Shown: one piece after another, positions 25,298 to 33,241 of the stretch
Position numbering within the stretch: the first letter of the stretch is position 1
Layout: the number at the start of each line of letters is the position of its first letter
NCBI GenBank assembly: GCA_000436115.1
Contig: FR894558.1
Location: 110,041-174,040 of the forward strand
Length of the DNA stretch: 64,000 bases
Direction of reading: 5' to 3'
DNA from: Firmicutes bacterium CAG:534
GTDB lineage: Bacteria > Bacillota > Clostridia > Lachnospirales > Lachnospiraceae
The notes under the pieces: model-generated
Databases searched by the model: none
What the model was told of the DNA's origin: nothing
The model's input: the letters and a program-made list of their open reading frames with translations, nothing else
Translations under genes and position numbers: made by a program

Positions 25298-26347
25298 ATG
25301 AAGAAGATATTTGATGAAGAGGACGAGAAGGATTTTCAGGAAAATGATAAAGCAAAAATCTTAGTGACGATCATTCCTTTTGTATTGATCATTCTGGTGC
25401 TTCTTGTTACGTTGGTTTTGAACCATACGGGGAAAAGCAGTTCCGAACAGGTACAGGACAGCATTAAGGAATACGCAGATGCAGGAAAGCAGGAAATGGA
25501 ACCGAAGTCGGAAAATAAGGATCCGGAAGTAACGGTTTCGGAAGAGGAGCCCACAGGGGAAGAAGAAGCAGTGCAGACAATGCAGCCTTCCGAACAGGAA
25601 ACGCCGGCGCCCACACCGGTCCCGACTAAATCGCCGCAGCCTGCAGGGAAGGAAATTGATTTCAGCAAAGTAAAGTACGATAAGGATGCCCAGCTTAAGG
25701 AAATGATGGGCTACTGGGAGGACAATAATCAGCAGGCACTGTCCGACCTTGCTTATCTTGATCGTTTCAGAGCGATGTCATGGTCCTTAAAGGGAACAAC
25801 GGATTTTTATTATTACGGAGAAAAGGGAACGGACGGAAAGCCAAACGGAACAGGGATTGCTGTGTATGCAGACAACCAGTATTATTATGGACAATGGAAG
25901 GATGGAGTAAGAAGCGGGGAAGGAACCTGGTTCCATTACCATATACCGGCCTCTAAAGGAGCAGGGGAGCTGGTGAAATTCCATCAGTACACAGGAGCTT
26001 TTCAGGGAGATCTTCCGGAAGGAGAAGGCTCAGAGCACTATGATTTTAATACTGAAAAAATGAACAGCAAGCAGAGATATACATCCAATCTGATCGGAAC
26101 CTATCATGCAGGACTTGTGAACGGTTCTTTTTATCTGACGACCATTTATGCAGATGGAAACATGGAGGAATGGAATGCTACGGCAGTGAACGGTTCCTGG
26201 CAGTATATTTATAATAAAGCGGATCCCAAAGGAAATAAACCGGTTTATGTCAGTACAACGGATGAAGAAGATTGTGTGTGGATGAATCCTAAGGAGAATA
26301 CCGGTATTGGCGTTTCCTGTTTGATTTCTTCAAACAAAAAAGCATGA
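25298..26347 (+). CDS. Membrane-anchored MORN-repeat-like protein
   Basis: A 349-residue protein of unknown function. Residues 1-23 are charged and cytoplasmic, 24-46 form one transmembrane helix, and about 47-125 is a flexible linker rich in Glu and Pro ending in a TPAPTPVPTKSPQP segment. The outer domain, residues about 160-290, has motifs like MORN repeats (NGTGIAVYADNQYYYGQWKDG, then SGEGTWFHY, PEGEGSEHYDF, GSFYLTTIYADG), usually involved in surface or membrane contacts. The ATG at 25298 is preceded by GGAGAG. The arrangement of membrane anchor plus extracytoplasmic domain fits an envelope role, but nothing specific can be claimed. Confidence 0.75.
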   Translation: MKKIFDEEDEKDFQENDKAKILVTIIPFVLIILVLLVTLVLNHTGKSSSEQVQDSIKEYADAGKQEMEPKSENKDPEVTVSEEEPTGEEEAVQTMQPSEQETPAPTPVPTKSPQPAGKEIDFSKVKYDKDAQLKEMMGYWEDNNQQALSDLAYLDRFRAMSWSLKGTTDFYYYGEKGTDGKPNGTGIAVYADNQYYYGQWKDGVRSGEGTWFHYHIPASKGAGELVKFHQYTGAFQGDLPEGEGSEHYDFNTEKMNSKQRYTSNLIGTYHAGLVNGSFYLTTIYADGNMEEWNATAVNGSWQYIYNKADPKGNKPVYVSTTDEEDCVWMNPKENTGIGVSCLISSNKKA

Positions 26348-26376
26348 TTTTTGCAATGGACAAAGGAGGTACGGGG

Positions 26377-27081
26377 ATGGCATGGTGTCCGAAATGCAAA
26401 TGTGAGTATGTAGAGGGTGTTACGGTCTGTGTTGACTGCGGATGTGAGCTTGTGGATCATCTGGATGGAACAGAGGATGAAATCCTGCAGACAGATCCGC
26501 AGAAAATTGCGCAGGCATTTATCAGGACAGGAGAAGCTTTGCCGGAGGAGCTTCTTGATTCAGAGCTTTTGCAGGATTTTGATTTTGACGAGGAAGAGGC
26601 AAAGCCCACTGTGCAGAAGGCGTATCGAAACAGTGCGGAGCAGGCGAAGGAAAACAGAGCCTCTGCTTTTTCGCTTCTGTTTGTAGGAGGAGCGGGTTTT
26701 GTTTTTATTCTTTTGTTTTTCCTGGATGTGATTGATCTTCATATGACCCTGCTCAGCAAGTATATGGTGTCCGGCGTAATGGGAGTTTTGGTTATTCTTT
26801 TTATTGTGATGGGGATCATTTCCCTTAGAAACTCCAAAATATTAAAGAAAAAAGCCTATAAGGAAAACAACCTGACTCAGGAAATCAAAAGATGGTGTAT
26901 GGATCGGTTTCGTAAAGAGGAGATTGACGCCATACTTGAAATTGATAAACAGCAGGAGGAGCTGCAGTATTTTGCAAGGGCTAAGTACATGAAGGAAGCG
27001 ATCCAAAAGCAGTTTATGAATTTGGAAGAGGGATATCTTGATCGTCTGATCGAAGAGGTTTATGCTGAAATATTTGAATGA
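26377..27081 (+). CDS. Zinc-ribbon protein with two transmembrane helices
   Basis: A 234-residue protein. The N-terminus is a zinc ribbon with two CxxCxC clusters (Cys4, 7, 9 and 18, 21, 23). A short acidic region follows, then two transmembrane helices at about residues 98-122 and 130-152, and a charged helical C-terminal domain of 80 residues. The start at 26377 has a perfect AAAGGAGGT site; an in-frame ATG at 26344 overlaps the previous gene without such a site. rlmH starts 8 nt downstream. It is the second zinc-ribbon membrane protein in 5 kb, but the rest differs from the one at 21398. Function unknown. Confidence 0.78.
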   Translation: MAWCPKCKCEYVEGVTVCVDCGCELVDHLDGTEDEILQTDPQKIAQAFIRTGEALPEELLDSELLQDFDFDEEEAKPTVQKAYRNSAEQAKENRASAFSLLFVGGAGFVFILLFFLDVIDLHMTLLSKYMVSGVMGVLVILFIVMGIISLRNSKILKKKAYKENNLTQEIKRWCMDRFRKEEIDAILEIDKQQEELQYFARAKYMKEAIQKQFMNLEEGYLDRLIEEVYAEIFE

Positions 27082-27089
27082 GGTGAAAT

Positions 27090-27569
27090 GTGAAGGTCAG
27101 CATCATCTGCGTGGGAAAGATAAAGGAAGAGTTTTACAGAAAAGCAGTTGCAGAATATGAAAAAAGACTTTCCAGATACTGTAAGCTGGAGATCATTGAG
27201 GTGCCGGATGAAAAGACTCCTGACGGAGCAAGCGCTTTGCTGGAAGAACAGATAAAGGAAAAAGAAGGGGCAAAAATTTTAAGGCATCTGCGGGAGGATG
27301 CCTATATTTACACGTTGGAGATCCGGGGAAAAGAACTGGATTCCGAGAAGTTTGCCCATCAGATTGAAAAACAGGCAGTAGGCGGAGTGAGCCATATTCA
27401 GTTTGTGATCGGAGGCTCCCTTGGACTTGCACCCGGTGTCAGCAGGGCGGCAGATGAAGCGATCAGCTTCTCTAAGATGACGTTCCCTCATCAGCTTATG
27501 CGGGTCATTTTGCTGGAACAGATATACCGGGGCTACAGGATCATTTCAGGGGAACCCTATCACAAGTGA
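27090..27569 (+). CDS. rlmH: 23S rRNA (pseudouridine1915-N3)-methyltransferase RlmH
   Basis: SPOUT-class methyltransferase that modifies pseudouridine 1915 in helix 69 of assembled ribosomes. The 159-residue length is exactly typical. The SAM-binding trefoil knot is shown by FVIGGSLGLAPGV and the C-terminal FPHQLMRVILLEQIYRGYRIISGEPYHK segment, split here by function: Arg-Val-Ile-Leu-Leu-Glu-Gln in the knot and the final Tyr-His-Lys at the active site. The start is GTG at 27090 with GAGGTGA upstream; the overlapping ATG at 27088 reads into a stop at once. Confidence 0.96.
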   Translation: MKVSIICVGKIKEEFYRKAVAEYEKRLSRYCKLEIIEVPDEKTPDGASALLEEQIKEKEGAKILRHLREDAYIYTLEIRGKELDSEKFAHQIEKQAVGGVSHIQFVIGGSLGLAPGVSRAADEAISFSKMTFPHQLMRVILLEQIYRGYRIISGEPYHK

Positions 27570-27588
27570 GCAGGAAAGAGGTAAAGCT

Positions 27589-28893
27589 ATGAGAATGTAT
27601 GATCTGATTATGAAAAAGCGTAATGGAGGGGTGCTTTCCAAAGAGGAAATTGATTTTATGATCAAAGGCTATACCTGTGGAGAGATACCGGATTATCAGA
27701 TGTCGGCCATGATGATGGCCATATATTTTGTGGGAATGAATGAAGAGGAAACGCTCTTTCTTACCATGGCAATGGCAAAGAGCGGAGAAATGCTGGATCT
27801 TTCCGGAATTTCCGGCGTGAAGGTGGATAAGCACAGCACTGGAGGAGTGGGGGATAAAACTTCTCTGGCATTGACGCCCATGGTTTCTGCCTGCGGTGTA
27901 AAGATTGCAAAAATGAGCGGAAGAGGACTGGGACACACGGGCGGGACCATTGATAAGCTGGAAAGCTTTCCCGGTTTTTCCACGGATATTACCGTGCAGG
28001 AATTTGAAAAGAATGTGAATGAAATCGGAATTGCGATCATGGGACAGACTAAGGAGCTTGCCCCTGCAGATAAAAAGCTGTATGCGCTCAGGGATGTTAC
28101 AGCTACAGTGGATAATATGTCACTGATCGCATCCTCAATTATGAGCAAAAAGCTGGCTGCCGGTGCAGATGCCATCGTGCTGGATGTAAAGACAGGAAGC
28201 GGCGCTTTCATGAAGCGGGAGGAGGATGCTTTTGCCCTGGCAAAGGAAATGGTAAGCCTTGGGAAAAACGCAAGACGGAATACCATTGCAGTGATCTCTG
28301 ATATGGATCAGCCTCTTGGCAGGGCTATTGGAAATGCCATGGAGGTAAGAGAGGCCATTGAGACCTTAAACGGAAAAGGGCCGGAAGATTTTACAAAGCT
28401 CTGTATGACTCTCGGTACCATGATGCTTCTGGCTGGAGGTGTGTGCCAGACCCAGGAAGAGGCAGAACAAAAATTGCAGGAAGTCATCCAAAATGGAAGC
28501 GCCCTGCAAAAGCTTGCCCAGCTTGTGAAGGCACAGGGAGGAGATGAAAGCGCAGTCTTTCACCCGGAGAAGCTGCCAAAGGCTTCGATCGTCGAGACAA
28601 TTTGCGCCGATAAGGATGGGTATGTACAGAAAATCGTATGTGATGAGGCGGGAGTTGCTTCCTTACTGCTTGGAGGAGGAAGAGAGACCAAGGAGAGCCG
28701 GATCGACCTGTCAGTAGGGATTCTGCTCCATAAGAAAGTGGGAGATGCCGTAAAGAAGGGGGAAGTGCTTGCAGAGCTTCATGCCAATGATGCTGCAAAA
28801 TTAGCGCTTGCAAAAGAACGTCTCCTTGCGGCTTATCACATCGGAACGGAGAAAAGGGAAGAAGGACCTGTTATTATCGGAATTTTAAAATAA
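27589..28893 (+). CDS. pdp: Pyrimidine-nucleoside phosphorylase
   Basis: Splits uridine, deoxyuridine and thymidine with phosphate into base and (deoxy)ribose-1-phosphate for nucleoside salvage. The 434-residue length fits. Key features are the phosphate-binding VDKHSTGGVGDKTSLALTP, KMSGRGLGHTGGTIDKLESF, and the C-terminal domain with ASLLLGGGRETKE. The potassium-binding and substrate Arg/Ser/Lys region (LYALRDVTATVD, SIMSKKLAAGAD) is intact. It may be labelled deoA (thymidine phosphorylase); Firmicute enzymes usually accept all pyrimidines. It starts 19 nt after rlmH. Confidence 0.95.
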   Translation: MRMYDLIMKKRNGGVLSKEEIDFMIKGYTCGEIPDYQMSAMMMAIYFVGMNEEETLFLTMAMAKSGEMLDLSGISGVKVDKHSTGGVGDKTSLALTPMVSACGVKIAKMSGRGLGHTGGTIDKLESFPGFSTDITVQEFEKNVNEIGIAIMGQTKELAPADKKLYALRDVTATVDNMSLIASSIMSKKLAAGADAIVLDVKTGSGAFMKREEDAFALAKEMVSLGKNARRNTIAVISDMDQPLGRAIGNAMEVREAIETLNGKGPEDFTKLCMTLGTMMLLAGGVCQTQEEAEQKLQEVIQNGSALQKLAQLVKAQGGDESAVFHPEKLPKASIVETICADKDGYVQKIVCDEAGVASLLLGGGRETKESRIDLSVGILLHKKVGDAVKKGEVLAELHANDAAKLALAKERLLAAYHIGTEKREEGPVIIGILK

Positions 28894-28922
28894 GCATAGA
28901 GAGCAGAGGGGCATCATATAGT
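28894..28922 (+). promoter_or_regulatory. Possible sigma-E (sporulation) promoter of yqfC-yqfD
   Basis: GCATAGA (28894-28900), a 14-nt spacer and CATATAGT (28915-28922) match the Bacillus sigma-E consensus (KMATATT, 14-15 nt, CATACAHT) at 5 of 7 and 6 of 8 positions. It lies just upstream of the yqfC-yqfD pair, which belongs to the mother-cell programme in Bacillus. Confidence 0.45.
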
Positions 28923-28999
28923 ACAATATGATGAAAAGAAAACCCTCACCTAATCAAAACTGGAGCAAAACAAGAAAGGAAAGACAGGAAGAAGCGGGA

Positions 29000-29260
29000 A
29001 TGCCCAGAAGGGAAATGGTGGTAGAATCCCTGAAGCTTCCGAAGGATTCCATTCTTGGAGCTTCCATTGTCACTTTGACCGGCAACACAGATGCTTTTGT
29101 AGAAAATTACAGAGGGATCATTGAATACACAGGTGATCTGATCCTGCTTCAGGGGAAGACCTGCAAGATAAAGATCTGCGGCAAAAGGCTCTGCATCGAT
29201 TATTATACCAATGAGGACATGAAGATCAGCGGCTTGATAGAACAGATCTGCTATTTGTGA
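29000..29260 (+). CDS. yqfC: Sporulation protein YqfC
   Basis: A short protein of the YqfC/YabP-type sporulation family, with a leader containing LPKDSILG, then a beta-rich core (ASIVTLTGNTDAFVENYRGIIEYTGDLILL) and the end KICGKRLCIDYYTNEDMKISGLIEQI. Choosing ATG 29000, with AGGAAG 8 nt upstream, gives 86 residues, close to the Bacillus protein. A longer frame from 28928 lacks a ribosome site and would begin about where the possible sigma-E transcript starts. yqfD follows after 9 nt, as in most spore formers. The molecular function is unknown in all species. Confidence 0.85.
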   Translation: MPRREMVVESLKLPKDSILGASIVTLTGNTDAFVENYRGIIEYTGDLILLQGKTCKIKICGKRLCIDYYTNEDMKISGLIEQICYL

Positions 29261-29269
29261 GGTATAAGG

Positions 29270-30505
29270 ATGCTGGAAGTGATACGTTATCTAAAGGGAT
29301 ATCTGGAGATCAGGGTGTGGGGATTTTCACCGGAACGATTTATGAATTTGTGCAGCAACCATGGGATTTTTTTGTGGGATGTGACAAATTGCGGCGATCA
29401 CTACCGCATGAAGCTCTGCCTGAAGGATTTTTACAGATTAAAGGGAATTACCAGAAAAACGGGAACGAGGGTAGCTATAACAAAACGTTATGGACTACCC
29501 TTTCTTTCTGTTTCCATGTGGAAGCGGAGGATTTTCCTGCTTGGACTTCTGGGAAGCCTTGGTTTCTGGATTTTGATGTCCGGCTTTATCTGGGCCATAG
29601 AGATCAGCGGAAATTATTATGTGACAGAAGATGTACTCATGGATTTCCTGGAGCAGAACCAGATCCGGACAGGAATGAGGAAGAAGGGAATAGATCTGGA
29701 ACTTTTAGAGGAAAATTTAAGAACCGAATTTCCTGTTATTACCTGGACCTCTACTAAGATTGACGGCACAAAATTAAAGATCCAGATTAAGGAAAATGAT
29801 GTAGGAATGGAACCTGGCATTTCAGAGCAGGAAGAGGGAGGAAAGGATCTGGTGGCAGACCGGGATGGACTGATCGTGAATATGGTGACGAGAAACGGCG
29901 TACCGGTTGTGAAGGTAGGAATGGAAGTAAAAAAGGGTGATATCCTGGTAGAAGGAGGAGTCCCCATTATGGGGGAGGATGGAGCCGTTGCACGCTATGA
30001 CTTCTGCACGGCAGATGCAGATGTTTATCTTCAAAGTGTTTACTCTATAGAGGAAAAGCAAAAAGAAAAATATGAAAAAAAGTTTTATTCAGGTCGGGAA
30101 AAAAGGAGATACTTTCTTTTGGCCAGGGAAAAGGAGCTTGCACTTCCCTTTCTGCCCGGTTTCTATGAGCAGTATGATGTGATAAAGGAAACGAAACAGC
30201 TTCGGATCTTTAAAAACTATGAGCTTCCGGTTTCCTGGGGGAAAGAAACAAGGCGGGAATATGAGACGAAAGAGCAGATCTATACAAAAGAGGAGATAAA
30301 AGAGATCTTTCAGGGGAAATTGCAAAAATTTATTGCAACTTTGGAGGAAAAAGGGGTACAAATTATAGAAAAAAATGTTACAATTAATAAGACTTCCGGC
30401 GTATGGAGCATGAAAACGGATTTTCTTACGGTAGAAAAGACAGGGGTATTAAGCAGCACGCACCTGACAAATGAAGAGCCGAAGCTGCCGGATACGGAAG
30501 AATAA
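29270..30505 (+). CDS. yqfD: Sporulation protein YqfD
   Basis: A 411-residue member of the YqfD family. One membrane helix lies near residues 86-113, with an N-terminal domain of about 85 residues inside and a large outer domain holding a POTRA-like first section (residues about 115-170, ISGNYYVTEDVLMDFL) and a later beta-rich section. It has the family landmarks YLKGYLEIRVWGFSPERF at the start and a KKGDILVEGGVPI block in the middle. The exact function is unknown; it is made in the mother cell during sporulation in Bacillus. Its end is close to the PhoH gene, with 4 nt between stop and start. Confidence 0.92.
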   Translation: MLEVIRYLKGYLEIRVWGFSPERFMNLCSNHGIFLWDVTNCGDHYRMKLCLKDFYRLKGITRKTGTRVAITKRYGLPFLSVSMWKRRIFLLGLLGSLGFWILMSGFIWAIEISGNYYVTEDVLMDFLEQNQIRTGMRKKGIDLELLEENLRTEFPVITWTSTKIDGTKLKIQIKENDVGMEPGISEQEEGGKDLVADRDGLIVNMVTRNGVPVVKVGMEVKKGDILVEGGVPIMGEDGAVARYDFCTADADVYLQSVYSIEEKQKEKYEKKFYSGREKRRYFLLAREKELALPFLPGFYEQYDVIKETKQLRIFKNYELPVSWGKETRREYETKEQIYTKEEIKEIFQGKLQKFIATLEEKGVQIIEKNVTINKTSGVWSMKTDFLTVEKTGVLSSTHLTNEEPKLPDTEE

Positions 30506-30509
30506 GAAA

Positions 30510-31529
30510 ATGGGAGTGCAGATGGAAGATTTTTCTGAAGTGATACATGTCCCTGCCAGTGATCAGCAGAATGTATTTGGACAGTTTGACAATCACATCA
30601 AAAAGCTGGAGAGGCAGCTTAAGGTTGCCATCATAGACCGTAACGGAGAACTGCGGATCAGCGGAACGCAAAACGGCGTAAAGAGGGCAGTATCTGTATT
30701 AAATGAATTGATAGAATTATCGAGGAGAGGGAATACCATACAGGAACAGGATGTGGATTATTCCATTACAATGAATATGGAAGAAAATGAAGATGTTTTA
30801 TTAGAAATAGACAAGGACTGTATCTGTCATACGGTTTCCGGGAAACCGATCAAGCCTAAGACCCTTGGGCAAAAGCAATATGTAGATGCGATCCGGAATA
30901 ATATGATCGTTTTTGGGATTGGGCCAGCCGGTACAGGCAAGACCTATCTGGCTATGGCCATGGCAATCATGGCTTTTAAATGTCAGGAAGTGGAAAGGAT
31001 CATCTTAACCAGACCGGCCATTGAAGCCGGGGAAAAGCTGGGCTTCCTTCCTGGAGATTTGCAAAGTAAAGTAGATCCTTATCTCCGGCCGCTTTATGAT
31101 GCGCTTTATCAGATCATGGGGGCAGATACCTTTAACAAGAATATGGAAAAGGGGCTGATCGAGGTGGCGCCTCTTGCCTATATGAGGGGAAGGACTTTGG
31201 ACAATGCCTACATTATATTGGATGAAGCACAGAATACAACGCCTGCCCAGATGAAAATGTTTTTAACCAGAATTGGATTTGGATCAAAGGTGATTGTAAC
31301 AGGAGATGCATCTCAAAAGGATCTTGCACCCGGAACCCAGTCCGGCCTTGACGTTGCAACCAAGGTTCTTGGAGGAATAGAAGGAATTGAATTCTGCAGG
31401 ATGTCAAGCCGTGATGTGGTCAGACACCCGCTGGTACAAAAGATCGTAAAGGCATATGAAAAATACGAAGCAAAAGAAACTCATATAACAAGACATAAGG
31501 GCAGGAATACCACCTATGGAAAAAAGTAA
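30510..31529 (+). CDS. phoH: PhoH family ATPase (PhoL/YbeZ-like)
   Basis: A 339-residue cytoplasmic protein. The N-terminal 100 residues contain a KH-like region that binds RNA in relatives. The ATPase core has GPAGTGKTYLAMAMA (Walker A), YIILDEAQNTTPAQMKMFLTRIG (Walker B) and VTGDASQKDL. The usual partner YbeY is two genes downstream, and the two act together in rRNA maturation and RNA quality control. The start could be ATG 30510 (GGAAG upstream) or ATG 30522 (GGGAG upstream); both are in frame and give nearly the same protein. It overlaps the next gene by 14 nt. Confidence 0.93.
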   Translation: MGVQMEDFSEVIHVPASDQQNVFGQFDNHIKKLERQLKVAIIDRNGELRISGTQNGVKRAVSVLNELIELSRRGNTIQEQDVDYSITMNMEENEDVLLEIDKDCICHTVSGKPIKPKTLGQKQYVDAIRNNMIVFGIGPAGTGKTYLAMAMAIMAFKCQEVERIILTRPAIEAGEKLGFLPGDLQSKVDPYLRPLYDALYQIMGADTFNKNMEKGLIEVAPLAYMRGRTLDNAYIILDEAQNTTPAQMKMFLTRIGFGSKVIVTGDASQKDLAPGTQSGLDVATKVLGGIEGIEFCRMSSRDVVRHPLVQKIVKAYEKYEAKETHITRHKGRNTTYGKK

Positions 31530-32739
31530 TGATCAGCCTATGATGACAAATGAATACACCTGGAAAAAGAGCCGGATCATTACAGAAATCCTGCTTCTTG
31601 TGCTTACGGTTTCGGCTGGTGTGGGAGCCGGTTTTCTCTATGGAAAGAGTCAGACAGAGCTGGTGGGACTGGCCGTGCTTGCAGCGGCAGGAACGGGAGC
31701 TGTCCTTTTTTCACTGGAGCAGAGCATTCAGGCGGGTACCTTTTTGTTTGAAGGAAAAGACCATATCGCACATTTCGTGCTTGCATATCTGATTTCTCTT
31801 GCAGGAAGCCTGATCTTTCCGCTGCTTCCAACAGGAGGGTGGCCGTATCTTACGGTTTTTGTCGCACTGATGCTTTTTTCCAATCAGGTGACAGGGCTTT
31901 CGGCGGCTTCCATGCTGCTTGCGCAAAGCTGTATTCTTGCCGGGAACGGAAGCTGCTTCTTCGTTTATTTCATAGGCGGACTTGTGGGCATTATGGTTTT
32001 TTCTTACCTGGAGCAGAATTTCCTGGTAGGGCGTCCGCTGGTTACGGCGCTGCTGACACAGATGGTATGCCTTTGCGTCAGTGAAGTATTAGGGGCAAAT
32101 GAGAAGATAAATGCTACTTTGTTCCTGGTTCCGGGGATCAATATTCTGGTGTGCCTGATCCTGCTTTTTGTGATCCTGAAGGCATTCAGTATTTCCGTTA
32201 TTTATAAGAAAAGCGATCTGTATACGGATATGAACGATCCGGAATGCGCCCTGCTTGCCAGCCTGAAAGAGACCTCCAAGGAGCAGTACTATCATGCGGT
32301 ACATACGGCGTACCTTTGTGACCGGATTGCAAGGAAGCTTGGAATGGACGAGCAGGTGGCAAAGGCCTGCGGCTATTATCATAGGATCGGAACGCTGAAA
32401 GGAGAAAACAACTGGGAAAATACCAGCAGTATCTTAGAGGAAAATCATTTTCCGGAGCAGATCAGGACGGTTCTAAAAGAATATCTGGATGCGTCCAGCC
32501 ATATCACCAGGAAAGAAACAGTAGTCCTTCTGTTTTCTGATACTGTGATCTCTTCCGTAAGGTATTTATTTTCCAAAAACCCCAAGATCCATTTAGATTA
32601 TGATAAATTCATTGGCGATATCTTCAAGAAAAGGATGGAGAGTGGTATGATAGAGGAAAGCGACATCACCTTGAAGGAATTGAAAGATATGAAGAAGACA
32701 CTGATGGAGGAAAAGCTGTATTATGACTTCTTACGTTGA
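31516..32739 (+). CDS. YqfF-like membrane protein with a degenerate HD domain
   Basis: Lies exactly where the 7TM-HD protein YqfF/PgpH, a c-di-AMP phosphodiesterase, is usually found (between phoH and ybeY), but has only 407 residues instead of about 700. The outer 7TMR-HDED sensor domain is missing. Residues about 20-230 contain six or seven membrane helices, followed by an HD-type domain at about 235-400. Of the metal ligands, His260 (YYHAVHTAYL) and Asp342 (LLFSDTVISS) remain. The HD pair reads His289-Arg290 (YYHRIG), and the two adjacent histidines later in the domain are absent (VLKEYLDASSH). It is therefore likely a pseudo-enzyme or a regulator that binds a nucleotide without cutting it. 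It overlaps both neighbours (14 and 17 nt). Confidence 0.82.
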   Translation: MEKSNDQPMMTNEYTWKKSRIITEILLLVLTVSAGVGAGFLYGKSQTELVGLAVLAAAGTGAVLFSLEQSIQAGTFLFEGKDHIAHFVLAYLISLAGSLIFPLLPTGGWPYLTVFVALMLFSNQVTGLSAASMLLAQSCILAGNGSCFFVYFIGGLVGIMVFSYLEQNFLVGRPLVTALLTQMVCLCVSEVLGANEKINATLFLVPGINILVCLILLFVILKAFSISVIYKKSDLYTDMNDPECALLASLKETSKEQYYHAVHTAYLCDRIARKLGMDEQVAKACGYYHRIGTLKGENNWENTSSILEENHFPEQIRTVLKEYLDASSHITRKETVVLLFSDTVISSVRYLFSKNPKIHLDYDKFIGDIFKKRMESGMIEESDITLKELKDMKKTLMEEKLYYDFLR

Positions 32740-33223
32740 GAATGAAGCGAAGGAAAGTCTTCCCTTTGAGCCCAAGGAAATACTGGATCTGGTAGCACAG
32801 AAAGTATTAGAGGAAGAAAACTGTCCCTATGAAGCACAGATCAATCTGCTTCTGACGGATAATGAGGGAATCCGGGAATTTAACAGGCAGTACCGGGAAG
32901 TTGACGCCCCTACGGATGTGTTGTCTTTTCCCATGATTCCGTTTGAAAGGGAAGCGGATTTTACAGCTGTAGAAGAAGACAGGGCAGATTATTTTGATCC
33001 GGGAAGCGGAGAACTGATCTTGGGAGATATTATCATATCAGTGCCAAGAGCGTTAGAGCAGGCGGAAAGCTTTGGCCATTCTGTAAAAAGAGAATTCGCT
33101 TTTCTTGTGGCGCATAGCATGCTGCATCTTTGCGGCTATGACCATATGAAAGAGGAGGAAGCTAAGGTGATGGAGGCCAAGCAGGAAAAGGTTTTAAAGG
33201 AACTTGGAATTACAAGAGACTAA
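32723..33223 (+). CDS. ybeY: Endoribonuclease YbeY (rRNA maturation factor)
   Basis: A 166-residue single-domain zinc metalloprotein active in 16S rRNA 3'-end maturation and ribosome quality control. The three histidine ligands are in HSMLHLCGYDH, and the family block YREVDAPTDVLSFPM is present. The middle contains a slightly longer acidic insert (VEEDRADYFDPGSGE). It is translationally coupled to the gene upstream (17-nt overlap) and completes the phoH-yqfF-ybeY cluster. Confidence 0.95.
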   Translation: MTSYVENEAKESLPFEPKEILDLVAQKVLEEENCPYEAQINLLLTDNEGIREFNRQYREVDAPTDVLSFPMIPFEREADFTAVEEDRADYFDPGSGELILGDIIISVPRALEQAESFGHSVKREFAFLVAHSMLHLCGYDHMKEEEAKVMEAKQEKVLKELGITRD

Positions 33224-33241
33224 GATACGGCAGGAGACCTT

